Of a stretch of 64,000 nt of DNA, positions 7,568 to 14,432 are shown piece by piece (within the stretch, counting starts at the first letter, position 1; every line of letters begins with the position of its first letter). A program made the translations under genes and the position numbers. The notes under the pieces were generated by a model, which saw only the letters and a program-made list of their open reading frames with translations, was not told the origin of the DNA and did not search any database. Origin of the DNA: Cellulosimicrobium protaetiae (GTDB taxonomy: Bacteria; Actinomycetota; Actinomycetes; Actinomycetales; Cellulomonadaceae); the NCBI RefSeq assembly GCF_009708005.2, contig NZ_CP052757.1:1240001-1304000 (forward strand), given 5' to 3'.

Positions 7568-8368
7568 GTGGACGTGCGTGAACGCAACAACGTGCGGGTC
7601 CTGGGGGTGCCCGACGGCCCGACCATGGTCTTCGCGCACGGCTTCGGCTGCGACCAGTCGATGTGGCGCTTCGTCGCGCCGGTGTTCGCGACGGACCACC
7701 GGGTCGTGCTCTTCGACCACTCGGGGTGCGGTGGGTCCCACCCGTCGTCGTACGACCTCGTGCGGCACGCCGAGATGGGCGGCTACGTCGCCGACGTGGT
7801 CGAGGTCCTGGAGGACGTGGCGCGGGGCCCCGTGATCCTCGTCGGACACTCGGTGAGCGCCGTGATCGCCCTCCTCGTGGCGGCGGAACGTCCGGATCTC
7901 GTCGACCGCCTGGTGCTCGTGTGCCCGAGCCCCCGGTACGTCGACGACGTCGGGTACCGCGGCGGGTTCACGGCGGAGGAGATCGACGAGCTCCTGGAGA
8001 CGATGGACGCGAACTACCTCGACTGGACCCGGGCGATGGCGCCGGTCATCGCGGGCAACCCCGACCGGCCGTTCCTGGGTGACGAGCTCGCGGCGGTGTT
8101 CCGCCGCAACGACCCGGCGGTCGCGCGTCGGTTCGCGCGTGTCACGTTCCTGGGTGACAACCGGGCGGACCTCGCGCGGGTGCGCACGCCGAGCCTCGTC
8201 GTGCAGAGCAGGGAGGACGTGATCGCGCCGCCCGAGGTGGGGCGGTACGTGCACGAGCACCTCCCGGGCAGCGAGCTCACCGTCATCGACTCCGTCGGGC
8301 ACTGCCCGAACCTGTCCCACCCGACGCTCGTGGTGCGGGCGATGCGTGACTGGCTCCGGTGCCCCTGA
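7568..8368 (+). CDS. rsbQ: RsbQ-like alpha/beta hydrolase
   Basis: A 266-residue alpha/beta hydrolase closely resembling RsbQ of Bacillus subtilis, the hydrolase needed by the RsbP phosphatase in energy-stress signalling. It opens with the characteristic ERNNVRVLGVPDGPTMVFAHG. The catalytic triad is visible as Ser near residue 95 (GHSVSA), Asp in SREDVIAPP and His in SVGHCPN. The GTG at 7568 is used; upstream sequence is unrelated. The stop overlaps the phosphatase start as TGATG, so both proteins are probably made together. The small molecule it acts on is unknown. Confidence 0.85.
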   Translation: MDVRERNNVRVLGVPDGPTMVFAHGFGCDQSMWRFVAPVFATDHRVVLFDHSGCGGSHPSSYDLVRHAEMGGYVADVVEVLEDVARGPVILVGHSVSAVIALLVAAERPDLVDRLVLVCPSPRYVDDVGYRGGFTAEEIDELLETMDANYLDWTRAMAPVIAGNPDRPFLGDELAAVFRRNDPAVARRFARVTFLGDNRADLARVRTPSLVVQSREDVIAPPEVGRYVHEHLPGSELTVIDSVGHCPNLSHPTLVVRAMRDWLRCP

Positions 8369-9933
8369 TGGCGACGTCGCGGGGCGAACGCTGGGTGCTC
8401 GCACCTGTCGCGCTCCTGCTCCTCGACGAGGAGGCGCGCCTGCTCGACGCGAACGACGAGTTCCTCCGTCTGCTCGACGTGCCGGACGTCGAGGCGGTCG
8501 CCGGGCGTCGGCTCGCCGACCTGCTCACGGTGGGGGGCCGGATCTACTGGGAGACCCACGTGGGTCCCCGCCTGCACGTCGAGGGCCGTGTCGACGAGGT
8601 CGCGGTCGAGCTGCGGACGCCGGGTGGCCGCGAGCCGGTGCTGCTCACGGCGATCGAGCGCGAGGTCCGGGGTGAGCGGGTCGTGGAGGTCGCGCTGTTC
8701 GGTGCGCGCGAGCGGTCCCGCTTCGAGCACGAGCTGGTGGGGGCGCGGCGCGCGGCGGAGGAGGCGGAACGGCGGGTGCGCCTGCTCCACGGGGTCGCCG
8801 CGGACCTGGCGAGCGTCGCCGGTCTCGACGGCGTCGCGTGGGTCCTGCTGCGTGCCGCGGTGACGATGCTCGGTGCGGGCGACGCCGCCCTGTGGACGGC
8901 GCAGGAGGGCGGGCCGCTCCGGCGGTGGGGCGCGGCCGCGTCGGTCGCCGCCCCGACGGTCGACGAGCTCGCGGAGGCGGGGGTGCGTGACGACGGGACG
9001 GTCGTCGTGCCGCTGCGGACGGCGGGCGCGCTCCTCGGCGTCCTCGCCCTGGTCCCGCGCCGGGCGGCCGGGTCGGACCCGGTCGACCTCGGCACGGCCG
9101 CTGCGGCGGGGCAGCTCGCCGCGCTCGCGCTGGCGCGGGCGACGACGCACGAGCAGAGCGTGTCGGTCGCGACCGAGCTGCAGGGGGCGATGCTGTCCGA
9201 CGGGATCGTCGCCGACCCCCAGGTGGAGATCGCCGCCTGCTACCGCCCGGGTGTCCACGACCTGCAGGTCGGCGGCGACTGGTACGACACGTTCCGCGTC
9301 GCCCCGGACGTCGTCGCGCTCTCGGTCGGCGACGTCGTGGGCCGCGGGCTGAAGGCCGCGACGTCGATGGGGCAGCTCCGGACGGCCGTGCGCGCGGCGT
9401 CGGACACGGGGCTGCCGCCCGAGGAGGTGGTCTCGAGGCTCGACCGGTTCGTCGACCGGACCGGGACGGGGTTCATGGCGAGCCTCGTGTACGGGGAGCT
9501 GGACCTGCGCGACGGCGTCCTGCGCTACACGTGCGCGGGCCACCTCCCGCCGCTGCTCGTGCGTGCCGACGGGTCGGCGGCCTACCTGTGGGAGGCGCGG
9601 TCGACCCCGCTCGGGGTCCGGGGCGCGTCGTCGCGCGTCGCCGAGGCCGTGGCACTCGACCCGGGCGACCTGCTGCTCCTGTTCACCGACGGTGTCGTCG
9701 AGCGTCGGGACCGCCCGCTCGCGCTCGCGCTCGACGAGCTCGCGGAGCTGGTCACGAACGCGATCGAGGCGGGGATGGCGGGCGAGGACCTGCTCGAAGC
9801 GGTCGTGTCCCGGGCCCCGGACGACGACGACGCGTGCCTGCTCGCGGTGCGCTGGCTCGGCGCGGGGCCTGCCGCGACGACGCGGGACGGGTCGGCGGAC
9901 GTCCGGTCAGCGGACGAAGAAGGGTCCCGCTGA
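8368..9933 (+). CDS. rsbP: RsbP-like PAS-GAF-PP2C serine phosphatase
   Basis: A 521-residue cytoplasmic signalling phosphatase. Residues 1-110 form a PAS-like sensor (LLLDEEARLLDANDEFLRLL), followed by a short coiled coil, a GAF-like domain at about 135-270 and a SpoIIE/PP2C catalytic domain at about 285-490. Metal-binding motifs are GGDWYD near 303, SVGDVVGRG near 320 and LFTDGVVE later on. Family members dephosphorylate an anti-anti-sigma factor (RsbV type). The ATG at 8368 overlaps the rsbQ stop (TGATG); a GTG at 8359 is an alternative start. Neither rsbV/rsbW nor sigB is nearby, so the target lies elsewhere. The 3' end overlaps the convergent Nudix gene by 27 bp. Confidence 0.85.
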   Translation: MATSRGERWVLAPVALLLLDEEARLLDANDEFLRLLDVPDVEAVAGRRLADLLTVGGRIYWETHVGPRLHVEGRVDEVAVELRTPGGREPVLLTAIEREVRGERVVEVALFGARERSRFEHELVGARRAAEEAERRVRLLHGVAADLASVAGLDGVAWVLLRAAVTMLGAGDAALWTAQEGGPLRRWGAAASVAAPTVDELAEAGVRDDGTVVVPLRTAGALLGVLALVPRRAAGSDPVDLGTAAAAGQLAALALARATTHEQSVSVATELQGAMLSDGIVADPQVEIAACYRPGVHDLQVGGDWYDTFRVAPDVVALSVGDVVGRGLKAATSMGQLRTAVRAASDTGLPPEEVVSRLDRFVDRTGTGFMASLVYGELDLRDGVLRYTCAGHLPPLLVRADGSAAYLWEARSTPLGVRGASSRVAEAVALDPGDLLLLFTDGVVERRDRPLALALDELAELVTNAIEAGMAGEDLLEAVVSRAPDDDDACLLAVRWLGAGPAATTRDGSADVRSADEEGSR

Positions 9934-10404
9934 GGGGTCGGCGAGCCGGCCGAGAGCGTGGCCGAGACGCTCGACGGTGGACCGCGCGAGGTCGTCCGGG
10001 AGGTCGTCCGGGGCGAACCAGGCGACGGCGAGCGACTCGTCGTCCGCGACGTGCGCGGCCGCGGCCGCCTCGGGTGACACGGGGCGGCACAGGAACGCGA
10101 GGTCGAGGTACTGCGAGCGGTCTCCGTTCGGGTACTCCACGGGTTCCGTGACCGTGACGGCGACGAGCGTGTCGACGACGACCTCCACCCCCGTCTCCTC
10201 GAGCACCTCCCGTGCGAGCCCGACCGCCGGGTCCTCGCCGGGCTCGAGGATCCCGCTGATCACGGCCCACTGCCCGGTGTCCGCGCGCTGCCCGAGCAGG
10301 AGCCGGCCGTCGTCGTCGACCACGACGCCGGAGACGCCCGGCATCCACAGGAGGTCGGTCCCGACACGGGAGCGGAGGGCGGCGACGAACGCGGGGATCG
10401 GCAT
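9907..10404 (-). CDS. Nudix hydrolase
   Basis: A 165-residue protein with a complete Nudix box, GILEPGEDPAVGLAREVLEE followed by TG, matching G-x5-E-x7-R-E-U-x-E-E-x-G-U. VSGVVVDDDGRLLLGQR before it is the usual leading strand. These enzymes cleave nucleoside diphosphates linked to another moiety, or nucleoside triphosphates. The substrate cannot be read from the sequence. It converges on rsbP and their coding ends overlap by 27 bp. The upstream side faces the aromatic-leader region. Confidence 0.88.
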   Translation of the reverse strand: MPIPAFVAALRSRVGTDLLWMPGVSGVVVDDDGRLLLGQRADTGQWAVISGILEPGEDPAVGLAREVLEETGVEVVVDTLVAVTVTEPVEYPNGDRSQYLDLAFLCRPVSPEAAAAAHVADDESLAVAWFAPDDLPDDLARSTVERLGHALGRLADPSAGPFFVR

Positions 10405-10525
10405 ACCCCGAGCGTAGGTGCCGGACGACGTCGCACCCCGACGGCCGGCCCGTCGCCCGGGTGGGTCCGCCCACGCCCTGAGACGCCCGGTCCGCCCCTC
10501 GGAGCCCCTGTGCTACGGTCGCGTC

Positions 10526-10591
10526 GTGACTTCTCAGTGGTATTGGCGCTTTACGCAGGCTCCCGGTGGGGCCGTGCGGGCGTTCGCCTGA
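10526..10591 (+). CDS. Aromatic-amino-acid leader peptide upstream of DAHP synthase
   Basis: A 21-codon open frame starting with GTG and containing Trp-Tyr-Trp-Arg-Phe at codons 5-9 (TGG TAT TGG CGC TTT, 10538-10552). Trp and Tyr codons are rare in this GC-rich genome and clustering of all three aromatic residues in front of an aromatic-pathway gene is diagnostic of transcription attenuation. A -10-like TACGGT at 10514-10519 places the likely transcript start at or next to the GTG, so the mRNA may be leaderless. Ribosome stalling when charged tRNA-Trp, tRNA-Tyr or tRNA-Phe is scarce would change folding of the downstream RNA. Confidence 0.8.
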   Translation: MTSQWYWRFTQAPGGAVRAFA

Positions 10592-10650
10592 CCACAGATC
10601 ACCACCCGGAGCCAGCACAGGGCCTTGGACGCGGACCGCGTCCGGGCCCT
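10558..10650 (+). promoter_or_regulatory. Attenuator: alternative hairpins between leader peptide and DAHP synthase
   Basis: Region 1 (10558-10569, GGCTCCCGGTGG) pairs with region 2 (10602-10613, CCACCCGGAGCC) in 11 of 12 positions. A terminator-type hairpin follows at 10619-10650 (AGGGCC-TT-GGACGC, loop GGACC, GCGTCC-G-GGCCCT). Region 2 also contains CCCGGA, which can pair with TCCGGG (10641-10646) in the terminator's 3' arm. The two states are therefore mutually exclusive, as attenuation requires. The pairing is seen in the sequence; the mechanism is inferred. Confidence 0.65.
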
Positions 10651-10765
10651 TCGTCGTGAGACGGGCCGCTCCGGGACCACGGGCGGCAGCAGGCCGGTGG
10701 AGCGCCGCTGGGCATCCCGACTCACGGCGGTCCCAGACCCCCGCCGCACAGACCAGGAGCCTCCC

Positions 10766-11893
10766 GTGACCAGCACGACCACCCAGCCCGAGACGAGTAC
10801 CGTCGACCCAATGGACAGCCCCGAGCTCCAGGCGCGCACGAGCGACCTGCGGGTCCGCGCGCTCGACGCCCTCCCCGCCCCGCGCGCGATGCTCGCCGAC
10901 CTGCCGCTCGGCGCGACCCGCAGCGACCTCGTGACGACCTCGCGACGCGAGGTCCGCGACGTCCTCACGGGCGACGACGACCGCCTCCTCGTGATCGTCG
11001 GCCCGTGCTCGGTGCACGACCCGGAGGCCGCGCTCGAGTACGCGGGCCGCCTGGCCGCCGTCGCGCACGAGCTCGCCGACGACCTGCTGGTCGTCATGCG
11101 CGTCTACTTCGAGAAGCCGCGCACCACGGTCGGGTGGAAGGGCCTCATCAACGACCCGCACCTCGACGGGTCGCACGACGTCCACCACGGTCTGCGCCTC
11201 GCGCGCGAGGTGCTGCTCGGCGTGCTCGACGCGGGCGTCCCGGCCGCGTGCGAGTTCCTCGAGCCGACGAGCCCGCAGTACATCGCCGACGCCGTCTCGT
11301 GGGGCGCGATCGGCGCGCGCAACGCCGAGTCGCAGGTGCACCGCCAGCTCGCGTCGGGCCTGTCGATGCCGATCGGGTTCAAGAACGCGACGGACGGCGA
11401 CGTGCAGATCGCGGTCGACGGCTGCGTCACCGCGGCGAGCGAGCACACCTTCTTCGGCATGGACTCGCTCGGCCGCGCCGCCGCCGTCGAGACCGCGGGC
11501 AACCCGGACTGCCACGTCATCCTGCGCGGCGGTCGCTCCGGCCCCAACTACGGGGCCGACGACGTCGCGGCGGCGCTCGCGGTGGCTCGTACCTCGGGCC
11601 TGGGCGGGGTCACGGAGCACGGCCTCGTCGTCGACGCGTCGCACGGGAACTCGGGCAAGAGCCACGTGCGCCAGGCCGAGGTCGTGCGTGAGCTGTCGGC
11701 GCGGCTCGCCGAGGGCGAGCAGGGGATCACCGGGCTCATGATGGAGAGCTTCCTCGTGGCCGGCGCGCAGAAGCCCGCGCCGAGCGGCCTCGTGTACGGC
11801 CAGTCGGTCACCGACGCGTGCATCGACTGGGACACGACGGCCGACCTCCTGCGCGAGCTCGCCGCCGCGGTCCGCACCCGTCGCGCGCTCTGA
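10766..11893 (+). CDS. 3-deoxy-7-phosphoheptulonate (DAHP) synthase, class I
   Basis: A 375-residue enzyme that condenses phosphoenolpyruvate with erythrose 4-phosphate, the first step of the shikimate pathway. Class I (AroF/AroG/AroH) signatures are VIVGPCSVHDPEAALEYAGR near residue 73, MRVYFEKPRTTVGWKGLIND near 110, FLEPTSPQY, GFKNATDGD and VVDASHGNSGK. The GTG at 10766 follows AGGAG at 10755-10759 at good spacing. The upstream leader peptide and attenuator hairpins indicate control by the supply of aromatic amino acids. The N-terminal extension present in feedback-regulated members is here too, but which amino acid inhibits the enzyme cannot be told. Confidence 0.93.
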   Translation: MTSTTTQPETSTVDPMDSPELQARTSDLRVRALDALPAPRAMLADLPLGATRSDLVTTSRREVRDVLTGDDDRLLVIVGPCSVHDPEAALEYAGRLAAVAHELADDLLVVMRVYFEKPRTTVGWKGLINDPHLDGSHDVHHGLRLAREVLLGVLDAGVPAACEFLEPTSPQYIADAVSWGAIGARNAESQVHRQLASGLSMPIGFKNATDGDVQIAVDGCVTAASEHTFFGMDSLGRAAAVETAGNPDCHVILRGGRSGPNYGADDVAAALAVARTSGLGGVTEHGLVVDASHGNSGKSHVRQAEVVRELSARLAEGEQGITGLMMESFLVAGAQKPAPSGLVYGQSVTDACIDWDTTADLLRELAAAVRTRRAL

Positions 11894-11912
11894 CCGGTAC
11901 CGGCGGGACGGT

Positions 11913-11944
11913 GACCCATCCGTCCGCGCGTCGGCGCCGAACCC
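11913..11944 (+). promoter_or_regulatory. SigK-type promoter of the sigK-rskA operon
   Basis: GACCCATCC-N15-CCGAACCC. The -35 element CCATCC (11916-11921) and the -10 element CCGAAC (11937-11942) resemble the M. tuberculosis SigK consensus (CCATCC ... CCGAAT). The same 17 bases at the same spacing recur before the fasciclin and dipZ genes. This implies that sigK is autoregulated. Confidence 0.85.
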
Positions 11945-11990
11945 AGGGTGTCCCGGACGGACCGGGACGGCGCCGGCGACGGGAGCTCAG

Positions 11991-12629
11991 GTGCCGAGAG
12001 TCGTGGTCGACGCGCCGCAGCGCGTGCGGGAGGCGCCGGTGCTGCACACTGACCGGGTGCCACCTCCAGTGACGACGAACCCGGCGGTCGACGCCGCCCT
12101 CACGGCGTGCGCCGACGGTGACCCGGCCACGTTCGCACCCGTCTACGACGCGCTCGCGCCGGTCGCGTACGGCACGTGCCTGGGTGTCCTCCGGGATCCG
12201 GACCACGCGGCGGAGGTCGTGCAGGAGGTGATGGTCGAGGTGTGGCAGACGGCGGGGCGCTACGACGCGACGCGCGGTTCGGCGCGCACGTGGGTCGCCA
12301 CGCTCGCGCGGCGGCGCGCGGTGGACCGCGTGCGGGCGGAGCAGGCGCGCCGCGACCGCGACCAGCGCGACGTGGACGCCTCGACGGCCGCGGCACCGCG
12401 GGACGTGGTGGTGGAGGACGTCGAGCGACGTCTCGAGGGCGCGGCCGTCCGGCGCTGCCTGGACTCGCTCACGGCGACGCAGCGGGAGGCGGTCGTGCAG
12501 GCGTACTACGGCGGGCTCACCTACCGGGAGGTCGCGGAGCGGCTCGACGCGGCCCTGCCGACCGTGAAGTCCCGCATCCGGGACGGGCTCCTGCGGCTCC
12601 GCGACTGCCTGGGGGTGCGTCATGGCTGA
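11991..12629 (+). CDS. sigK: ECF RNA polymerase sigma factor SigK
   Basis: A 212-residue group IV sigma factor. Region 2 spans about 40-110 (ATFAPVYDALAPVAYG, then AAEVVQEVMVEVWQTAGRYD) and region 4 about 145-205 (SLTATQREAVVQAYYGGLTY, then EVAERLDAALPTVKSRIRDGLLRLR). RskA is encoded next with an 8-bp overlap, a fasciclin lipoprotein and DipZ follow, and all three units have SigK-like promoters, so the SigK identity is well supported. GTG at 11991 is preceded by GGGAG (11981-11985) and gives an N-terminal extension of about 26 residues. GTG at 12057 or 12069 are alternatives that fit typical SigK length but lack a ribosome site. Confidence 0.9.
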   Translation: MPRVVVDAPQRVREAPVLHTDRVPPPVTTNPAVDAALTACADGDPATFAPVYDALAPVAYGTCLGVLRDPDHAAEVVQEVMVEVWQTAGRYDATRGSARTWVATLARRRAVDRVRAEQARRDRDQRDVDASTAAAPRDVVVEDVERRLEGAAVRRCLDSLTATQREAVVQAYYGGLTYREVAERLDAALPTVKSRIRDGLLRLRDCLGVRHG

Positions 12630-13464
12630 CCCGACCACGCCCCGCGGCGACGGCGCGGACGACCGACCGGACGTCCGCGACCTGCTGCCCGCCTACGCGC
12701 TCGACGCGGTGGACGACGGCGAGCGGCACGCCGTCGAGCGCCTGCTCGCGACCGACCCCGACGCACGTCGCGAGCTCGACGAGTACCGCGACGTCGTGGC
12801 GGCGTTCGCGGTCGAGAGCGCCCCGCCGCCCGCGCTGCGCGACGCCGTGCTGGCCCGGGTGGCCGCGTCCGCCGGTGCGGGTGGCGCTCCGGGCGCGGTG
12901 ACGGGCGAGCGGTCGGACGCCGGGTCGGACGCGGAGCCCGGGACCGGGGCGGAGACGTCCGCCGGGGAGAGCACGGGGGGCGGCGTCGTCGTCGACCTCG
13001 CGGCCGCGCGCCGCACACGCCGACGGCGCTGGACGGGGCTCGCGGCGGCGGTGGCCGCGGCGGTGGCGGTGGCCGTCCCGACGACGGTGGCGGTCCGCGC
13101 GACGCAGGAGCAGTCGCGCTTGCAGGAGCAGGCCGACGCGATCGCGCAGATGCTCGCCGACCCCGACGCGACGATCCTGCACGGCGAGGTCGCTGGTGGT
13201 GGGCAGGCGTCCGTGCTCGCCGCGGGCGACGACATGTACTTCCGTGCGTCCGACCTCCCGGACGCTGGGACCGACCACGACTACCAGCTCTGGGTGGTCG
13301 AGGCCGACGGCGCCGTCGTCTCGGCGGGCGTCCTCGACGTCCGGGACGGCAGGACGTCGCGGCTCGTCCAGGACGAGCCGGGCGTCGGCATGGCCGTGAC
13401 GGTCGAGCCGGCGGGTGGCTCGGAGCAGCCCACGGCGGACCCGGTGGTCGCGCTCGTCGGCTGA
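12622..13464 (+). CDS. rskA: Anti-sigma-K factor RskA
   Basis: A 280-residue single-pass membrane protein that would hold SigK inactive. The cytoplasmic anti-sigma domain (about 10-80) has the RskA-type LLPAYALDAVDDGERHAVERLL. It is followed by an Asp/Gly/Ser-rich linker, a TM helix after TRRRRW near residue 140, and an extracytoplasmic RskA C-terminal domain (DYQLWVVEADGAVVSAGVLD) that contains TVEPAGGSEQPTADPVV near its end. Family members release sigma after regulated proteolysis. No zinc-binding HxxxCxxC motif is seen, as expected for RskA. The start codon lies inside the sigK 3' end. Confidence 0.9.
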   Translation: MADPTTPRGDGADDRPDVRDLLPAYALDAVDDGERHAVERLLATDPDARRELDEYRDVVAAFAVESAPPPALRDAVLARVAASAGAGGAPGAVTGERSDAGSDAEPGTGAETSAGESTGGGVVVDLAAARRTRRRRWTGLAAAVAAAVAVAVPTTVAVRATQEQSRLQEQADAIAQMLADPDATILHGEVAGGGQASVLAAGDDMYFRASDLPDAGTDHDYQLWVVEADGAVVSAGVLDVRDGRTSRLVQDEPGVGMAVTVEPAGGSEQPTADPVVALVG

Positions 13465-13517
13465 GCGTCCGGGCCCCGGAGGGGACGGGACGCGCGCGAG
13501 AAGCTCGTGCGGATCCC

Positions 13518-13549
13518 GACCCATCCACCCGGGGCGGCGCTCCGAACCC
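13518..13549 (+). promoter_or_regulatory. SigK-type promoter of the fasciclin lipoprotein gene
   Basis: GACCCATCC-N15-CCGAACCC, with CCATCC at 13521-13526 and CCGAAC at 13542-13547. It is identical in all 17 specified bases to the sigK and dipZ promoters. The transcript would have a leader of about 45 nt containing GAGGAG at 13586-13591. Confidence 0.85.
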
Positions 13550-13597
13550 TCGGTATGACGCCCCGCACCGGCGGGGCGACGACCCGAGGAGAGACCG

Positions 13598-14299
13598 ATG
13601 AACGTTCGCACCCGTACGTCGTACGCCGTCGCCGGCATCGCCACGCTCGCCGTGCTCGGCCTGTCCGCGTGCAGCTCCGACACGGAGACGGGGGCCGACT
13701 CGACGACGGTCGACCCGCAGACCGAGGACACCATGTCCGACGACTCGACGACCGACGACATGGCCGACGACTCGGCCGAGGGCTCCGACGACATGGCGGA
13801 CCCCGCAGCGAACCTCGTGGGCCCGGGCTGCGCGGCCTACGCGGAGCAGGTCCCCGACGGCGCCGGCTCGATCACGGGCATGTCGACCGATCCCGTCGCC
13901 GTCGCGGCCTCCAACAACCCGATGCTGACGACCCTCACCGCGGCCGTGTCGGGCGAGCTGAACCCCGACGTGAACCTCGTCGACACGCTCAACGGCGACG
14001 AGTTCACCGTGTTCGCGCCGGTGGACGACGCGTTCGCGAAGATCGACGCCGCGACGCTCGAGTCGCTCAAGACGGACTCCGACACGCTGACGAAGATCCT
14101 CACGTACCACGTGGTGCCCGGCCAGCTCACGCCCGACCAGGTCGTCGGCGAGCAGACCACCGTCGAGGGCGGCACGGTCGAGGTCACCGGCTCGGGCGAC
14201 GAGCTCATGGTGAACGACGCGGCCGTCGTCTGCGGTGGCGTGATGACGCAGAACGCGACCGTGTACCTCGTCGACTCGGTGCTCATGCCGACCATGTGA
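13598..14299 (+). CDS. Secreted fasciclin-domain lipoprotein (MPT83/MPT70-like)
   Basis: A 233-residue lipoprotein. The signal peptide ends in the lipobox GLSAC, giving a lipidated Cys near residue 25. An acidic Thr/Ser/Asp-rich spacer (about 26-70) follows, then one fasciclin (FAS1) domain (about 95-233) with [28 protein letters not shown] and [15 protein letters not shown]. It is homologous to mycobacterial MPT83/MPT70, which are the principal SigK targets there. It is anchored outside the membrane and probably acts in surface adhesion, although the role of these proteins is not settled. Its own SigK-type promoter lies 51 bp upstream, and a terminator follows. Confidence 0.92.
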   Translation: MNVRTRTSYAVAGIATLAVLGLSACSSDTETGADSTTVDPQTEDTMSDDSTTDDMADDSAEGSDDMADPAANLVGPGCAAYAEQVPDGAGSITGMSTDPVAVAASNNPMLTTLTAAVSGELNPDVNLVDTLNGDEFTVFAPVDDAFAKIDAATLESLKTDSDTLTKILTYHVVPGQLTPDQVVGEQTTVEGGTVEVTGSGDELMVNDAAVVCGGVMTQNATVYLVDSVLMPTM

Positions 14300-14353
14300 C
14301 CCCCCGGCGCGTCCAGGAGCGGGCGCGCGGTGGACTCGCGAGAGCGCGTCCTG

Positions 14354-14381
14354 ACGGCCCCGACCGGACGGTCGGGGCCGT
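14354..14381 (+). terminator. Terminator of the fasciclin lipoprotein gene
   Basis: A perfect 12-bp stem (ACGGCCCCGACC / GGTCGGGGCCGT) with a GGAC loop, followed by TCGTCGT. It separates the lipoprotein gene from dipZ, which has its own promoter. Confidence 0.8.
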
Positions 14382-14395
14382 CGTCGTGCGCCCGG

Positions 14396-14427
14396 GACCC
14401 ATCCGGGACGGCTGCCGGTCCGAACCC
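14396..14427 (+). promoter_or_regulatory. SigK-type promoter of dipZ (leaderless)
   Basis: GACCCATCC-N15-CCGAACCC, with CCATCC at 14399-14404 and CCGAAC at 14420-14425. Only seven bases separate the -10 element from the dipZ ATG at 14433, so transcription should start at or next to the start codon. No ribosome binding site is present, consistent with a leaderless mRNA. Confidence 0.85.
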
Positions 14428-14432
14428 CGGGC

